6,568 nucleotides of DNA from Candidatus Woesearchaeota archaeon (GCA_007128245.1 SKXU01000096.1:1-6568); one strand, 5' to 3'; shown: positions 1-5,468, numbered from the stretch's first letter. The notes: generated by a model from the letters alone, not told the origin. Made by a program: numbers and translations.

Positions 1-2565
1 ATTCTTGACAAGACAGGCGTCATTGGGTTAACGGTCAAGCGTTCACTCTTAACGGGCATGCAGCTTGACCGTGTAAAGGCATCTATTGCTTCTTTGGACA
101 TGTTGTATCTTCCTCGTTTGCATGCAAGAAAAGTCGTTGCGCCTTCTTCTGGGTATACTCAAAAGACTGAATCGATTACTGGTGGTTTTGTGATGGAGTC
201 TAAACCAGGAATTTATGATTACGTTATTGTGTGCGACTTCAAAAGTCTGTACCCGTCTATCATTCGCACACTCAACATTGATCCGTGGGCGTTTAAGCCT
301 GACATCAGTCTTCAGTCTTCGGATAGTCAGCATGTTGTTGCTGAGAATGGTGCAGTGTTTTCGCAAGACACAGGTATTTTGCCTGCAATTTTGCAGGAGC
401 TGTGGGCTGCTCGAGAGGATGCACGACAGCAAGGCGATGAGCTTGCACGGTTTGCTATCAAGATTTTGATGAACAGTTTCTTTGGTGTTCTTGCCAGTCC
501 AAACTGCCGTTTTTTTTCAATGGAAATGGCAAACGCGATCACTAAGACGGGTCAGCACATTACTAAGAAAGCTGGAGAAGTCATTTCTCAAAAGGGTTTT
601 GAAGTTATATACGGTGATAGCGTTACTGCTGAGCGCCCCCTTGTGTTGCTAATTGATGGTGTGGTTGAGATTATTTCTATTTCCGAACTGTTTTCTTTGT
701 ATAGTGAGCGTGCTCTTATTAGAGGCGACAAAGAGGTCATTTCTCTTCGTGGCTTGGGTGTGCAGACACTTACTAAGTTGCCTGAGACAGGAGAGGCTTG
801 TTTTAAGCCAGTTAATGAGATTATTCGTCATTTTACAAATAAGAAAATTTTTCGTGTGAATCAAAAGTACGGGGAGACTCGTTGTACAGAAGATCATTCT
901 CTAATCGTTAGAGAGAATAGCAAGTTTGTTGAAGTGTCTCCTGAAGAGCTCTCTGGACGCGCTGTTGATTGTGTATTAGAGATTCCTTCTGTAAAGGAGA
1001 TAACTCATATCGATGTGTATGCCTACATTCGCAATTATATGCATGTATCGACATATAAGGGGCGGGCAAAGTTTGCGCGAGTTCACTGTGATGACCGTCA
1101 CGTGTGGTTTTCTTGGACTCAGAGACGCTATCCTGTGAAAATGAAGCGGTTTATTGCTTTTCCTTCAATAGAGGGTGATGCTTTGCTTCGTTTGTTAGGA
1201 ATTTATGTTGCTGAGGGCTCATCTTCAACTCCTGAGACCACTGAATCGCGCTGGGGTGCTAGTATAGCTTCTTCTGATCGATCTTTACTTGAGCAGATTC
1301 AAGCTGATTACGAAGTATTGTTTACAAATGCGTCTTGTGGAATAACGGCCTCTGGAGGTGAGCGCACTTTGAACTACACGACTGCTCTAGGGCAAACCAG
1401 TGTACAGTATACTGATTCAACTCTCAAACTTCAACTTATGAATCAGTTGTCAGCAGTAGTTTTCAAAGAACTTTGCGGACAGAAAAGCTCTGGTAAGAAA
1501 ATTCCTTCTTTCGTTTTTCATCTTCCTCGAAGAGAAAAAGAACTCTTCTTGCAGTACTATGTGATGGGAGATGGTCATAGAGACGGCACTGGAAAATACT
1601 CTGAAGAGTATGTCGCAAAGCATTTTCGCGCATCTACAAAATCACTTTTACTCGTGTCAGGTCTTTCCTTACTGGCAAAACAATTAGGATACACTGTCAG
1701 TATACGTTACCATCAATCTCGAAAAGTGTACACTTTGCAAACTTCTTCAAAGAACAACACTCGTTTACAAACAAAAGTGATTGAGGAGGAGTACTCTGGC
1801 TATGTTTATGATTTGTCCGTTCAAGATACTCATATGTTTGTTGACGCATGCGGTCAGCTCATGCTTCACAATACTGATTCGATTTTCGTGAATCTTGCTG
1901 TTGATTCTTTGTCTGAAGCTGAGAAAATTGGTGAGCAACTCGCGTCTGAACTCAATGAGTTTTTTACTGCTTACGCTCAAGATCGGTATGCGCGCGAATC
2001 ATTTTTAGAAATGGAGTATGAAAAAACGTTTATTCGTTTTCTTATGCCAATGACTCGCTCGGGTGACGCTGCCAAAAAGCGCTACGCGGGTCTTCGGAAT
2101 AAAAACGGAAAAGAAGACGTTGAGTTCACAGGTCTTGAGTTTGTGCGCCGTGACTGGACTGATCTTTCAAAAGAGTTTCAACTTGGCATTCTTGACCGCG
2201 TCTTTCGCCGAGAAGACCCGCAAGAGTTTATTCGTTCGTTTGTTTCGGACTTGCGTTCAGGAAAACACGATGACTTGCTTGTGTACAGAAAAGCTTTGAG
2301 AAAAAAGTTGTCTGAGTATACGAAGACGACGCCTCCACACGTGAAGGCTGCTCGCTTAATGGACGAAGTAACTTCTGACATTATCGAGTACGTAATGACT
2401 GTTGATGGTCCAGAACCGGTTGAGAAACAACAGCACAGCATTGATTATGAGCATTATGTTGATAAGCAACTCAAACCTATTGCGGATAGTATTTTGGTGT
2501 TTTATAACACGTCGTTTGGTGATGTTTTGAAAGGTTCTTCACAGAAAGGATTGTTTGATTTCTAG
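1..2565 (+). CDS. polB: Family B DNA polymerase, E. coli Pol II-like, intein-containing (5' end outside window)
   Basis: Template-directed DNA polymerase; palm, fingers and thumb are present, while the N-terminal and 3'-5' exonuclease domains lie upstream of the window. The frame is open from base 1, so the ATG at 58 is internal. Visible motifs are motif A DFKSLYPSII (235-264), motif B KILMNSFFGVL (from 460), motif C YGD-TDS split by the intein (610-618 and 1873-1881), and KKRYAG (2074-2091). About 436 host residues remain after splicing. Segments such as YRKALRKKLSEY, PPHVKAARLMDE, GPEP and DYEHYVDKQLKPIA match E. coli Pol II as I remember it almost position by position, better than the Pfu/KOD-type replicase. 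The protein ends in QKGLFDF, a sliding-clamp binding signature. The gene converges on the next one with interlocked stop codons. Family assignment is very secure; a replicative versus repair role cannot be decided here, though Pol II-type enzymes usually act in repair or restart. Confidence 0.95.
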   Translation: MLDKTGVIGLTVKRSLLTGMQLDRVKASIASLDMLYLPRLHARKVVAPSSGYTQKTESITGGFVMESKPGIYDYVIVCDFKSLYPSIIRTLNIDPWAFKPDISLQSSDSQHVVAENGAVFSQDTGILPAILQELWAAREDARQQGDELARFAIKILMNSFFGVLASPNCRFFSMEMANAITKTGQHITKKAGEVISQKGFEVIYGDSVTAERPLVLLIDGVVEIISISELFSLYSERALIRGDKEVISLRGLGVQTLTKLPETGEACFKPVNEIIRHFTNKKIFRVNQKYGETRCTEDHSLIVRENSKFVEVSPEELSGRAVDCVLEIPSVKEITHIDVYAYIRNYMHVSTYKGRAKFARVHCDDRHVWFSWTQRRYPVKMKRFIAFPSIEGDALLRLLGIYVAEGSSSTPETTESRWGASIASSDRSLLEQIQADYEVLFTNASCGITASGGERTLNYTTALGQTSVQYTDSTLKLQLMNQLSAVVFKELCGQKSSGKKIPSFVFHLPRREKELFLQYYVMGDGHRDGTGKYSEEYVAKHFRASTKSLLLVSGLSLLAKQLGYTVSIRYHQSRKVYTLQTSSKNNTRLQTKVIEEEYSGYVYDLSVQDTHMFVDACGQLMLHNTDSIFVNLAVDSLSEAEKIGEQLASELNEFFTAYAQDRYARESFLEMEYEKTFIRFLMPMTRSGDAAKKRYAGLRNKNGKEDVEFTGLEFVRRDWTDLSKEFQLGILDRVFRREDPQEFIRSFVSDLRSGKHDDLLVYRKALRKKLSEYTKTTPPHVKAARLMDEVTSDIIEYVMTVDGPEPVEKQQHSIDYEHYVDKQLKPIADSILVFYNTSFGDVLKGSSQKGLFDF
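619..1872 (+). mobile_element. Intein with LAGLIDADG homing endonuclease in polymerase motif C (pol-c site)
   Basis: In-frame 418-residue protein-splicing element between YGD and TDS. It starts with Ser1 (SVTAERPLVLLIDG, block A) and ends in His417-Asn418, with Thr as the first C-extein residue. Block B is T90-E-D-H93. Block F is the segment GYVYDLSVQDTHMFV, just before the C-terminal LMLHN. The endonuclease has two LAGLIDADG-type motifs, LLRLLGIYVAEG with acidic Glu199 and YYVMGDGH with Asp318, so both metal-binding acidic residues look intact. All splicing residues that can be read are present, so the element should both splice and be mobile, although activity is inferred. The insertion point and the SVT start match the motif-C intein of Thermococcus litoralis DNA polymerase. 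Splicing restores YGDTDS, which holds catalytic aspartates, so the polymerase should be inactive until splicing. Two hand-counted 60-base lines inside it have 21 and 22 G+C against 29 in a C-extein line, so it is probably AT-richer than its host. Confidence 0.95.
2542..2562 (+). other. C-terminal sliding-clamp binding motif of the polymerase
   Basis: The last seven codons read QKGLFDF followed by the stop. QxxLF is the bacterial beta-clamp motif that ends E. coli Pol II (QLGLF). QxxLxxF is the core of the archaeal/eukaryotic PCNA-interacting PIP box, as in archaeal RFC-L tails of the type QATLFDF. Given the archaeal context, PCNA is the likely partner. The motif is seen directly; the partner is inferred. 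Confidence 0.7.
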
Positions 2566-3392
2566 CCGAGTAGTGGTAGTATTTCTGTATCGTGAATGTC
2601 GATAGTGGATTGTTGTTCCTGCATTGCTTTTGCAAGAAGCGTTTGATAGTGATTTTGTATCCATTCTTGATGCACTCTATCAAATGCTTTTCTGGGCGCC
2701 GTGATTTTTCTTGAAGGCTCAATTGCATCATATAAGTATCCTGAGGTTTGTCCGAGCATCACTCCTAATGCCAGTAAGTTCGTTGCTGTTTCTTGTTCAA
2801 GGATGCCTAGTACACCTCCAATTATTCCCGCTGCTCCCGGGAGTATTGATGCATATGCTGGTCCTTTTGTTCTGATCCACGAATCCTTGGAACGCATGGC
2901 TTTAACCCCTGGTCCAACTATTGGAAGAAGATTCAAGGCGTGTGTGTAACCGATTCCTCCTCGTTTCCTTGTAGTTGTGTCGTTTGGCGTGTCGGAAGTG
3001 AAGTGCTCCGAGTGGTCTGCATTGATATTTTCTAGGAGGAGGTACCCTTCCGTTATGTGTTCAAACACGAATCGTTCTCTTTCTTGGTCAACACGGAGTG
3101 ATATTTCATCTTTGAAAGCAGTGTGTGCTGCGCGCAAGCCTTGATTTCCTTCTGCTAAGTATGTTTGGTGCAATAGTGATTCGAACTCTTCTTGTTCCTG
3201 TTCTTGCCTTTCGAAAATCGGCGCCCTGAATCTTTCTTGGTTTCCTACAGCATAGGTTTCAAGTGCCCGCATACGGTCTACAAGGGATGTTCTAAGATAC
3301 GCTCTTGCATCAAGTACGCCCGTTGAAGAAATACGTTTTAGCTCTTTTTTGTGGGCGAGTGTTTGATTTATGCGCTTTTCAAGTGCAGTCAT
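2562..3392 (-). CDS. Hypothetical protein with a hydrophobic, probably membrane-inserted C-terminal half (276 aa)
   Basis: I do not recognise this family. Residues 1-120 are charged and look helical, with a Glu/Gln-rich run ERQEQEQEEFESLL (61-74) that could form a coiled coil. Residues 125-147 are a polar linker rich in Thr, Asp and Lys/Arg. Two hydrophobic stretches follow: about 177-198 (GPAYASILPGAAGIIGGVLG) and 203-224, with a weaker one near 151-163. The tail is polar and ends DTEILPLLG. There is no signal peptide, cysteine cluster or catalytic motif that I can name. The ATG is chosen because a TATTTAAA box is centred about 25 bases upstream with no Shine-Dalgarno, as for a leaderless transcript. 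The gene is convergent with the polymerase and shares a CTAG with its stop. A Gly/Ala-rich paired-helix segment could insert in a membrane or mediate oligomerisation; this is inference. Confidence refers to it being a real gene. Confidence 0.8.
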   Translation of the reverse strand: MTALEKRINQTLAHKKELKRISSTGVLDARAYLRTSLVDRMRALETYAVGNQERFRAPIFERQEQEQEEFESLLHQTYLAEGNQGLRAAHTAFKDEISLRVDQERERFVFEHITEGYLLLENINADHSEHFTSDTPNDTTTRKRGGIGYTHALNLLPIVGPGVKAMRSKDSWIRTKGPAYASILPGAAGIIGGVLGILEQETATNLLALGVMLGQTSGYLYDAIEPSRKITAPRKAFDRVHQEWIQNHYQTLLAKAMQEQQSTIDIHDTEILPLLG

Positions 3393-3413
3393 AAACTAGG
3401 TATGTGGAATGAC

Positions 3414-3421
3414 TTTAAATA
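3414..3421 (-). promoter_or_regulatory. TATA box for the 276-aa gene
   Basis: On the minus strand this reads TATTTAAA, flanked by GTA...: it is centred about 25.5 bases before the A of the ATG at 3392. That is the normal distance from an archaeal TATA box to the transcription start, so the mRNA would begin at or next to the start codon. It lies in the 61-base gap after the stop of the winged-helix gene. Confidence 0.65.
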
Positions 3422-3453
3422 CATTTCTGATTTAACTACTGCCGAGTAAATAA

Positions 3454-3726
3454 TTAGTACGATTGTATCCAGCCGACCTTTGGTCGCGTGATAAGTCCGT
3501 CTCGTTCGAGCTCATCAAGCAGGTTTATTGCTTCTCGCTCAGTCATGTTTGCAAGTTGTGCTTCGATAAGGAGTGCTTCTACTTGTACGCGTTTTTTTCC
3601 GTTTTCAGAAAGTTCTTGTATGAGGTTGAGCAAGTCTATTTTGTTGTCTGTCTTGTGTTCTTGGAGCAGTCGCTGACTCATGAGTTGTTGGACGCGGATG
3701 ATTTCTTGGAAGTCGTCTTCGTTCAT
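3454..3726 (-). CDS. Small winged-helix protein resembling the MCM C-terminal domain (90 aa)
   Basis: Probable DNA- or protein-binding winged helix-turn-helix. Helices are predicted at about residues 31-41 (DLLNLIQELSE), 47-58 (VQVEALLIEAQL) and 62-75 (recognition helix TEREAINLLDELER), followed by a wing DGLITRPKVGWIQ (76-88). The order helix, EALLIEA, LLDELERDGLI, RPKVGWI follows the C-terminal winged helix of archaeal MCM helicases, which typically ends like LIEELRRDGLIFEPRPGYLR. Even the N-terminal NEDDFQEIIRVQQLMSQRLL resembles the helix after the MCM AAA+ core. No AAA+ ATPase motifs occur anywhere in the window, so this is a stand-alone domain and not an MCM. TGA lies two codons before the ATG, fixing the 5' limit. 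A generic wHTH transcription regulator is the alternative. The gene is surely real; the MCM relation is a resemblance judged by eye. Confidence 0.75.
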   Translation of the reverse strand: MNEDDFQEIIRVQQLMSQRLLQEHKTDNKIDLLNLIQELSENGKKRVQVEALLIEAQLANMTEREAINLLDELERDGLITRPKVGWIQSY

Positions 3727-3740
3727 ATCTGTTCAGCGAG

Positions 3741-3756
3741 TATTCCATGTGAAACA
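3741..3756. promoter_or_regulatory. Imperfect palindrome (possible operator) before the winged-helix gene
   Basis: The plus strand reads TATTCCATGTGAAACA, an imperfect palindrome around ATG/TGAA, lying between the likely transcription start and the ATG. It matches the bacterial parS consensus TGTTTCACGTGAAACA at 13 of 16 positions, with a perfect right half. No ParB is visible here. An autoregulatory operator for the winged-helix protein is an alternative reading. Both readings are weak. Confidence 0.2.
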
Positions 3757-3799
3757 CGGGTATTACTTGCCTTCCCCCGACACTGGTATAGTATAACGT

Positions 3800-3807
3800 A
3801 TATTTAA
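3800..3807 (-). promoter_or_regulatory. Probable TATA box for the winged-helix gene
   Basis: On the minus strand this reads TTAAATAT within GATTAAATATACG. It would place the transcription start near 3778, giving a leader of about 50 bases before the ATG at 3726. A second AT-rich candidate, TTATACTATA (around 3787-3796), lies downstream of it. This is the one minus-strand gene here without a TATA box near -26 of its start codon. Confidence 0.4.
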
Positions 3808-3843
3808 TCGCTTCGAAAACAAATTCTATATGGAAAATAATGG

Positions 3844-3857
3844 TGTGAAATAAAAAA
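3844..3857 (-). terminator. T-tract terminator after the 93-aa gene
   Basis: Directly after the TAA of the 93-aa gene the minus strand runs ATTTTTTATTTC. There is no clear hairpin. An oligo-T run alone is the usual archaeal termination signal, and this one would separate the 93-aa gene from the winged-helix gene. Confidence 0.5.
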
Positions 3858-4139
3858 TTAGTGTTGTGTGTTGTGAGGTAACTTGTCATAGGCTATCAAA
3901 ATTTGATCTAACGCTCCCAGAGGCAGATCCTCTTCACGTTGTTTTGCGAGCGGTCGCACGTTTTGAAGCACGTCTAGGTCTCCCTGAGCGACTCCGTCTT
4001 GGATGGTCGCCCTGCGGACGACATTGCTTAAGTGAGGCCATTGTTCAACAGTGATGGTTCCTTCTTTTTCGCGAACGACTCGATAGACGTCCCCAAATTG
4101 ACTAAAATTTGTTTCTTCAGGTGTGTTATTATAGGTCAT
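3858..4139 (-). CDS. Hypothetical protein (93 aa)
   Basis: Small soluble protein of unknown family. It has no cysteine and no membrane segment. Residues 15-33 (FGDVYRVVREKEGTITVEQW) look like a beta-rich start. The rest is charged and probably helical, with QREEDLPLGALDQILIAYDKL at about 67-87. The assignment as a gene rests on a consistent promoter (CATAAATA centred about 25.5 bases before the ATG), a T-tract just after the stop, and the absence of a better reading on the opposite strand. It is divergent from the exonuclease gene with about 90 bases between the two starts. I can give no function; an analogue of small antitoxin or regulatory proteins is possible but unsupported. Confidence 0.65.
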   Translation of the reverse strand: MTYNNTPEETNFSQFGDVYRVVREKEGTITVEQWPHLSNVVRRATIQDGVAQGDLDVLQNVRPLAKQREEDLPLGALDQILIAYDKLPHNTQH

Positions 4140-4160
4140 GTCCCATTTTAGCTATGCTAG

Positions 4161-4168
4161 TATTTATG
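4161..4168 (-). promoter_or_regulatory. TATA box for the 93-aa gene
   Basis: On the minus strand this reads CATAAATA inside TTCATAAATACT, centred about 25.5 bases before the ATG at 4139. The spacing predicts a leaderless mRNA. It lies in the divergent intergenic region shared with the exonuclease gene. Confidence 0.6.
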
Positions 4169-4196
4169 AATATCCACAAGACATTCTGCCAAAACA

Positions 4197-4204
4197 CTTA
4201 TCAA
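4197..4204 (+). promoter_or_regulatory. Weak TATA-like element for the exonuclease gene
   Basis: The octamer CTTATCAA is centred about 29.5 bases before the GTG start at 4230. It is a poorer match and further away than the other boxes in this window, so the call is tentative. Confidence 0.3.
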
Positions 4205-4229
4205 CAACCCGCTCTCACAACAATATACT

Positions 4230-4991
4230 GTGATTCAAAACACCTTCTTGCACCTGCCGCATATCGGTCAGACAAAAGAGCAGCGACTCTGGCAGCAAGG
4301 AGTGCGCACATGGAATGATTTTTTGCGCACAGAATCAATTCATGGTATTGCTGACGCAAAAAAAGCATTTTTAGACCTTCATGTAAAGCACTCACAACAG
4401 GCATTATTTGACGGCAACAGCACGCATTTCTGCGTCCTCCCTAGTGTTGAGCAGTGGCGGTTGTGGAGCGAATTCAAAGACGAAGCGTGCTTTATTGATA
4501 TTGAGACAAACTATCGAAATGACATCACTGTTCTTGGTATTAGCGATGGCACACACGTCTGGCAGTTTGTGCGAGAACACAATCTTGATCCGCGAGAGGT
4601 AAAGCGAGTGCTTACGCAATTCAAAGTTTTGGTGACATTCAATGGGGCATCTTTTGATCTTCCTATTATTCGTCGCTACTTCAACGAAGTGCTTCCTGAC
4701 GTTCCGCACATTGATTTGCGCCACGCAGGTGCGCGCGCAGGACTTACTGGCGGTCTTAAACGCATTGAGCATGAACTGGGCATTGCGCGCGCAGATAACC
4801 TTCAGGGAGTGTCAGGTGCAGACGCCCTCAAGCTTTGGCATGCGTATAGAAGTACTGGGAACAAGAAGTTTCTCAATATTCTTCTCGAGTATAATGCAGA
4901 AGATATCGTGAACTTGCGCCCACTTGCTGATATTGTATATGCTCGGCTACATGAAAAAACGAGCAAAGTATTAAAAGAGCCAAGTCCTTAA
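4230..4991 (+). CDS. Ribonuclease H-like DEDDy 3'-5' exonuclease, YprB type, with N-terminal HhH-like segment
   Basis: Predicted single-strand 3'-5' exonuclease related to the proofreading domain of family B polymerases (YprB/COG3359-type, RNase H fold). Exo I is FIDIET with Asp90 and Glu92, Exo II is FNGASFD with Asp143, and Exo III is YNAED with Tyr221 and Asp225 (Y-x3-D). All four acidic ligands and the tyrosine are present. Residues 6-32 (FLHLPHIGQTKEQRLWQQGV then TWNDFL) resemble the helix-hairpin-helix-like start common in archaeal members. The GTG at 4230 is the first usable start after an in-frame TGA at 4167, and the protein from there begins as family members do (MI-NTFLHLP). At 253 residues it appears complete. 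It is divergent from the 93-aa gene and upstream of the membrane-protein genes. Substrate and partner are not shown; a repair role is likely given the nearby polymerase. Confidence 0.88.
   Translation: MIQNTFLHLPHIGQTKEQRLWQQGVRTWNDFLRTESIHGIADAKKAFLDLHVKHSQQALFDGNSTHFCVLPSVEQWRLWSEFKDEACFIDIETNYRNDITVLGISDGTHVWQFVREHNLDPREVKRVLTQFKVLVTFNGASFDLPIIRRYFNEVLPDVPHIDLRHAGARAGLTGGLKRIEHELGIARADNLQGVSGADALKLWHAYRSTGNKKFLNILLEYNAEDIVNLRPLADIVYARLHEKTSKVLKEPSP
4969..4976 (+). promoter_or_regulatory. TATA box for the small membrane-protein gene group
   Basis: TATTAAAA, preceded by GCAAAG which could serve as a purine-rich BRE, is centred about 26.5 bases before the ATG at 4999. It lies inside the last codons of the exonuclease gene. 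It predicts a leaderless transcript starting the group 4999-6290; the absence of a Shine-Dalgarno before 4999 agrees. Confidence 0.6.
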
Positions 4992-4998
4992 TACTGTC

Positions 4999-5193
4999 AT
5001 GGCGGAAAAAGCAACGAAAAAAAAATCAGAGAAGTTGTCACTGCGACATGCTGAGCAACAAGTAGCTAAGGGCGTGACTCGCTCGGCAAACTGGGCAAAA
5101 AAGAACCCAGGAAAAGCTGTTGCTGCGGCAGCAGCGGGTGTTGCTGTGCTCGGGGCTCTTGCAGCCACGCTCCTTCGGAGGAAGAAAAAATGA
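4999..5193 (+). CDS. Single-span membrane protein with ElaB/YqjD/DUF883-like C-terminus (64 aa)
   Basis: Residues 1-36 are strongly basic and polar. Residues 37-59 (NPGKAVAAAAAGVAVLGALA and on) form one transmembrane helix, and the protein ends RRKKK. The NP-x-x-AV start of the helix followed by a Gly/Ala-rich span and a terminal basic cluster is the C-terminal pattern of the ElaB/YqjD/DUF883 family, tail-anchored inner-membrane proteins that bind ribosomes in E. coli. The N-terminal part is shorter than in that family, so the relation is only suggestive. The start is supported by a TATA box at -26. Its stop overlaps the next start (ATGA), and the next gene is YqjE-like, which repeats the yqjD-yqjE order of bacteria. 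The tail probably faces the cytoplasm by the positive-inside rule, although both ends are basic. Confidence 0.75.
   Translation: MAEKATKKKSEKLSLRHAEQQVAKGVTRSANWAKKNPGKAVAAAAAGVAVLGALAATLLRRKKK
5177..5181 (+). promoter_or_regulatory. Shine-Dalgarno for the two-span membrane protein
   Basis: GGAGG sits eight bases before the ATG at 5190, inside the end of the preceding gene. It is the clearest ribosome binding site in the window, and it belongs to an operon-internal gene. That fits an organism with leaderless first genes and Shine-Dalgarno-led internal genes. Confidence 0.7.
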
Positions 5194-5468
5194 GTTTCGC
5201 AGAGACCTTTAAGCAAATTGCATCATACCTCACCGGCGAGGCCTTGATTGGAGCGGTGGAAGGCATTCAAGACCGGATTGACGAAACAACGCGAAAGGTC
5301 ATCAAAGCGTCTGTGTTGTATGTTATTTTTGTGATTGGCGCATTATTTATGCTTGTTGGACTCTCACAGTTCGTGCAAGCGCATTGGGGCTGGACGCAAG
5401 GTCTGGGATTCGTACTAGTAGGAGGAGTCCTTGTGCTCCTCGGGTTTTTTGCTAAGGCTGTGAGATGA
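5190..5468 (+). CDS. Two-span membrane protein, YqjE / holin superfamily III-like (92 aa)
   Basis: The N-terminal 38 residues are polar and probably amphipathic (MSFAETFKQIASYL, then a charged DRIDETTRK). Two transmembrane helices follow at about 40-63 and 70-88, separated by a short loop AHWGWTQ, and the protein ends in a basic VR. This layout (short cytoplasmic helix, hairpin of two spans, second span rich in Gly/Val/Leu) is that of YqjE and the Actinobacterial Holin-X (Phage_holin_3_6) group. I judge this by topology and composition, not by a diagnostic motif. It overlaps the preceding and following genes by ATGA, so the three are probably translationally coupled. Function is unknown in the family; lysis is unlikely in a chromosomal housekeeping context. 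Confidence 0.75.
   Translation: MSFAETFKQIASYLTGEALIGAVEGIQDRIDETTRKVIKASVLYVIFVIGALFMLVGLSQFVQAHWGWTQGLGFVLVGGVLVLLGFFAKAVR
5422..5450 (+). terminator. Hairpin plus T6 inside the end of the two-span gene (possible attenuator)
   Basis: GAGGAG (5422-5427) pairs with CTCCTC (5436-5441) across an eight-base loop, followed by GGG and six T (5445-5450). It looks like an intrinsic terminator but lies in coding sequence 15 bases before the next start codon. It could reduce expression of the downstream genes or be a codon-driven coincidence (VGGVLVLLGFF). Confidence 0.25.

Noticed and set aside
58..60. ATG at 58 as the start of the polymerase
   Set aside because: The frame is open to base 1 and already encodes family-typical residues (KRSLLTG before the ATG), and the exonuclease domain would be missing; the true start is outside the window.
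619..1872. Reading the polymerase as frameshifted or inactive because motif C is interrupted
   Set aside because: The insertion is in frame with all splicing residues present, so it is an intein and not damage.
3463..3807. Open frame of 114 codons on the plus strand
   Set aside because: It mirrors the winged-helix gene, is Cys/Phe-rich without pattern and resembles no family; it is a shadow of the minus-strand gene.
3605..3889. Open frame of 94 codons on the minus strand overlapping two genes
   Set aside because: It spans the terminator and promoter between the 93-aa and winged-helix genes, and its composition is unprotein-like at the C-terminus (Arg/Pro/Thr-rich).
4404..4772. Open frame of 122 codons opposite the exonuclease
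   Set aside because: The opposite strand encodes a full set of DEDDy motifs; this frame is a shadow.
4730..4795. Two copies of TGCGCGCGCAG about 55 bases apart in the exonuclease gene
   Set aside because: They encode Ala-Arg-Ala in different contexts, and alternating GC runs arise easily from GCG/CGC codons; no further copies were seen.
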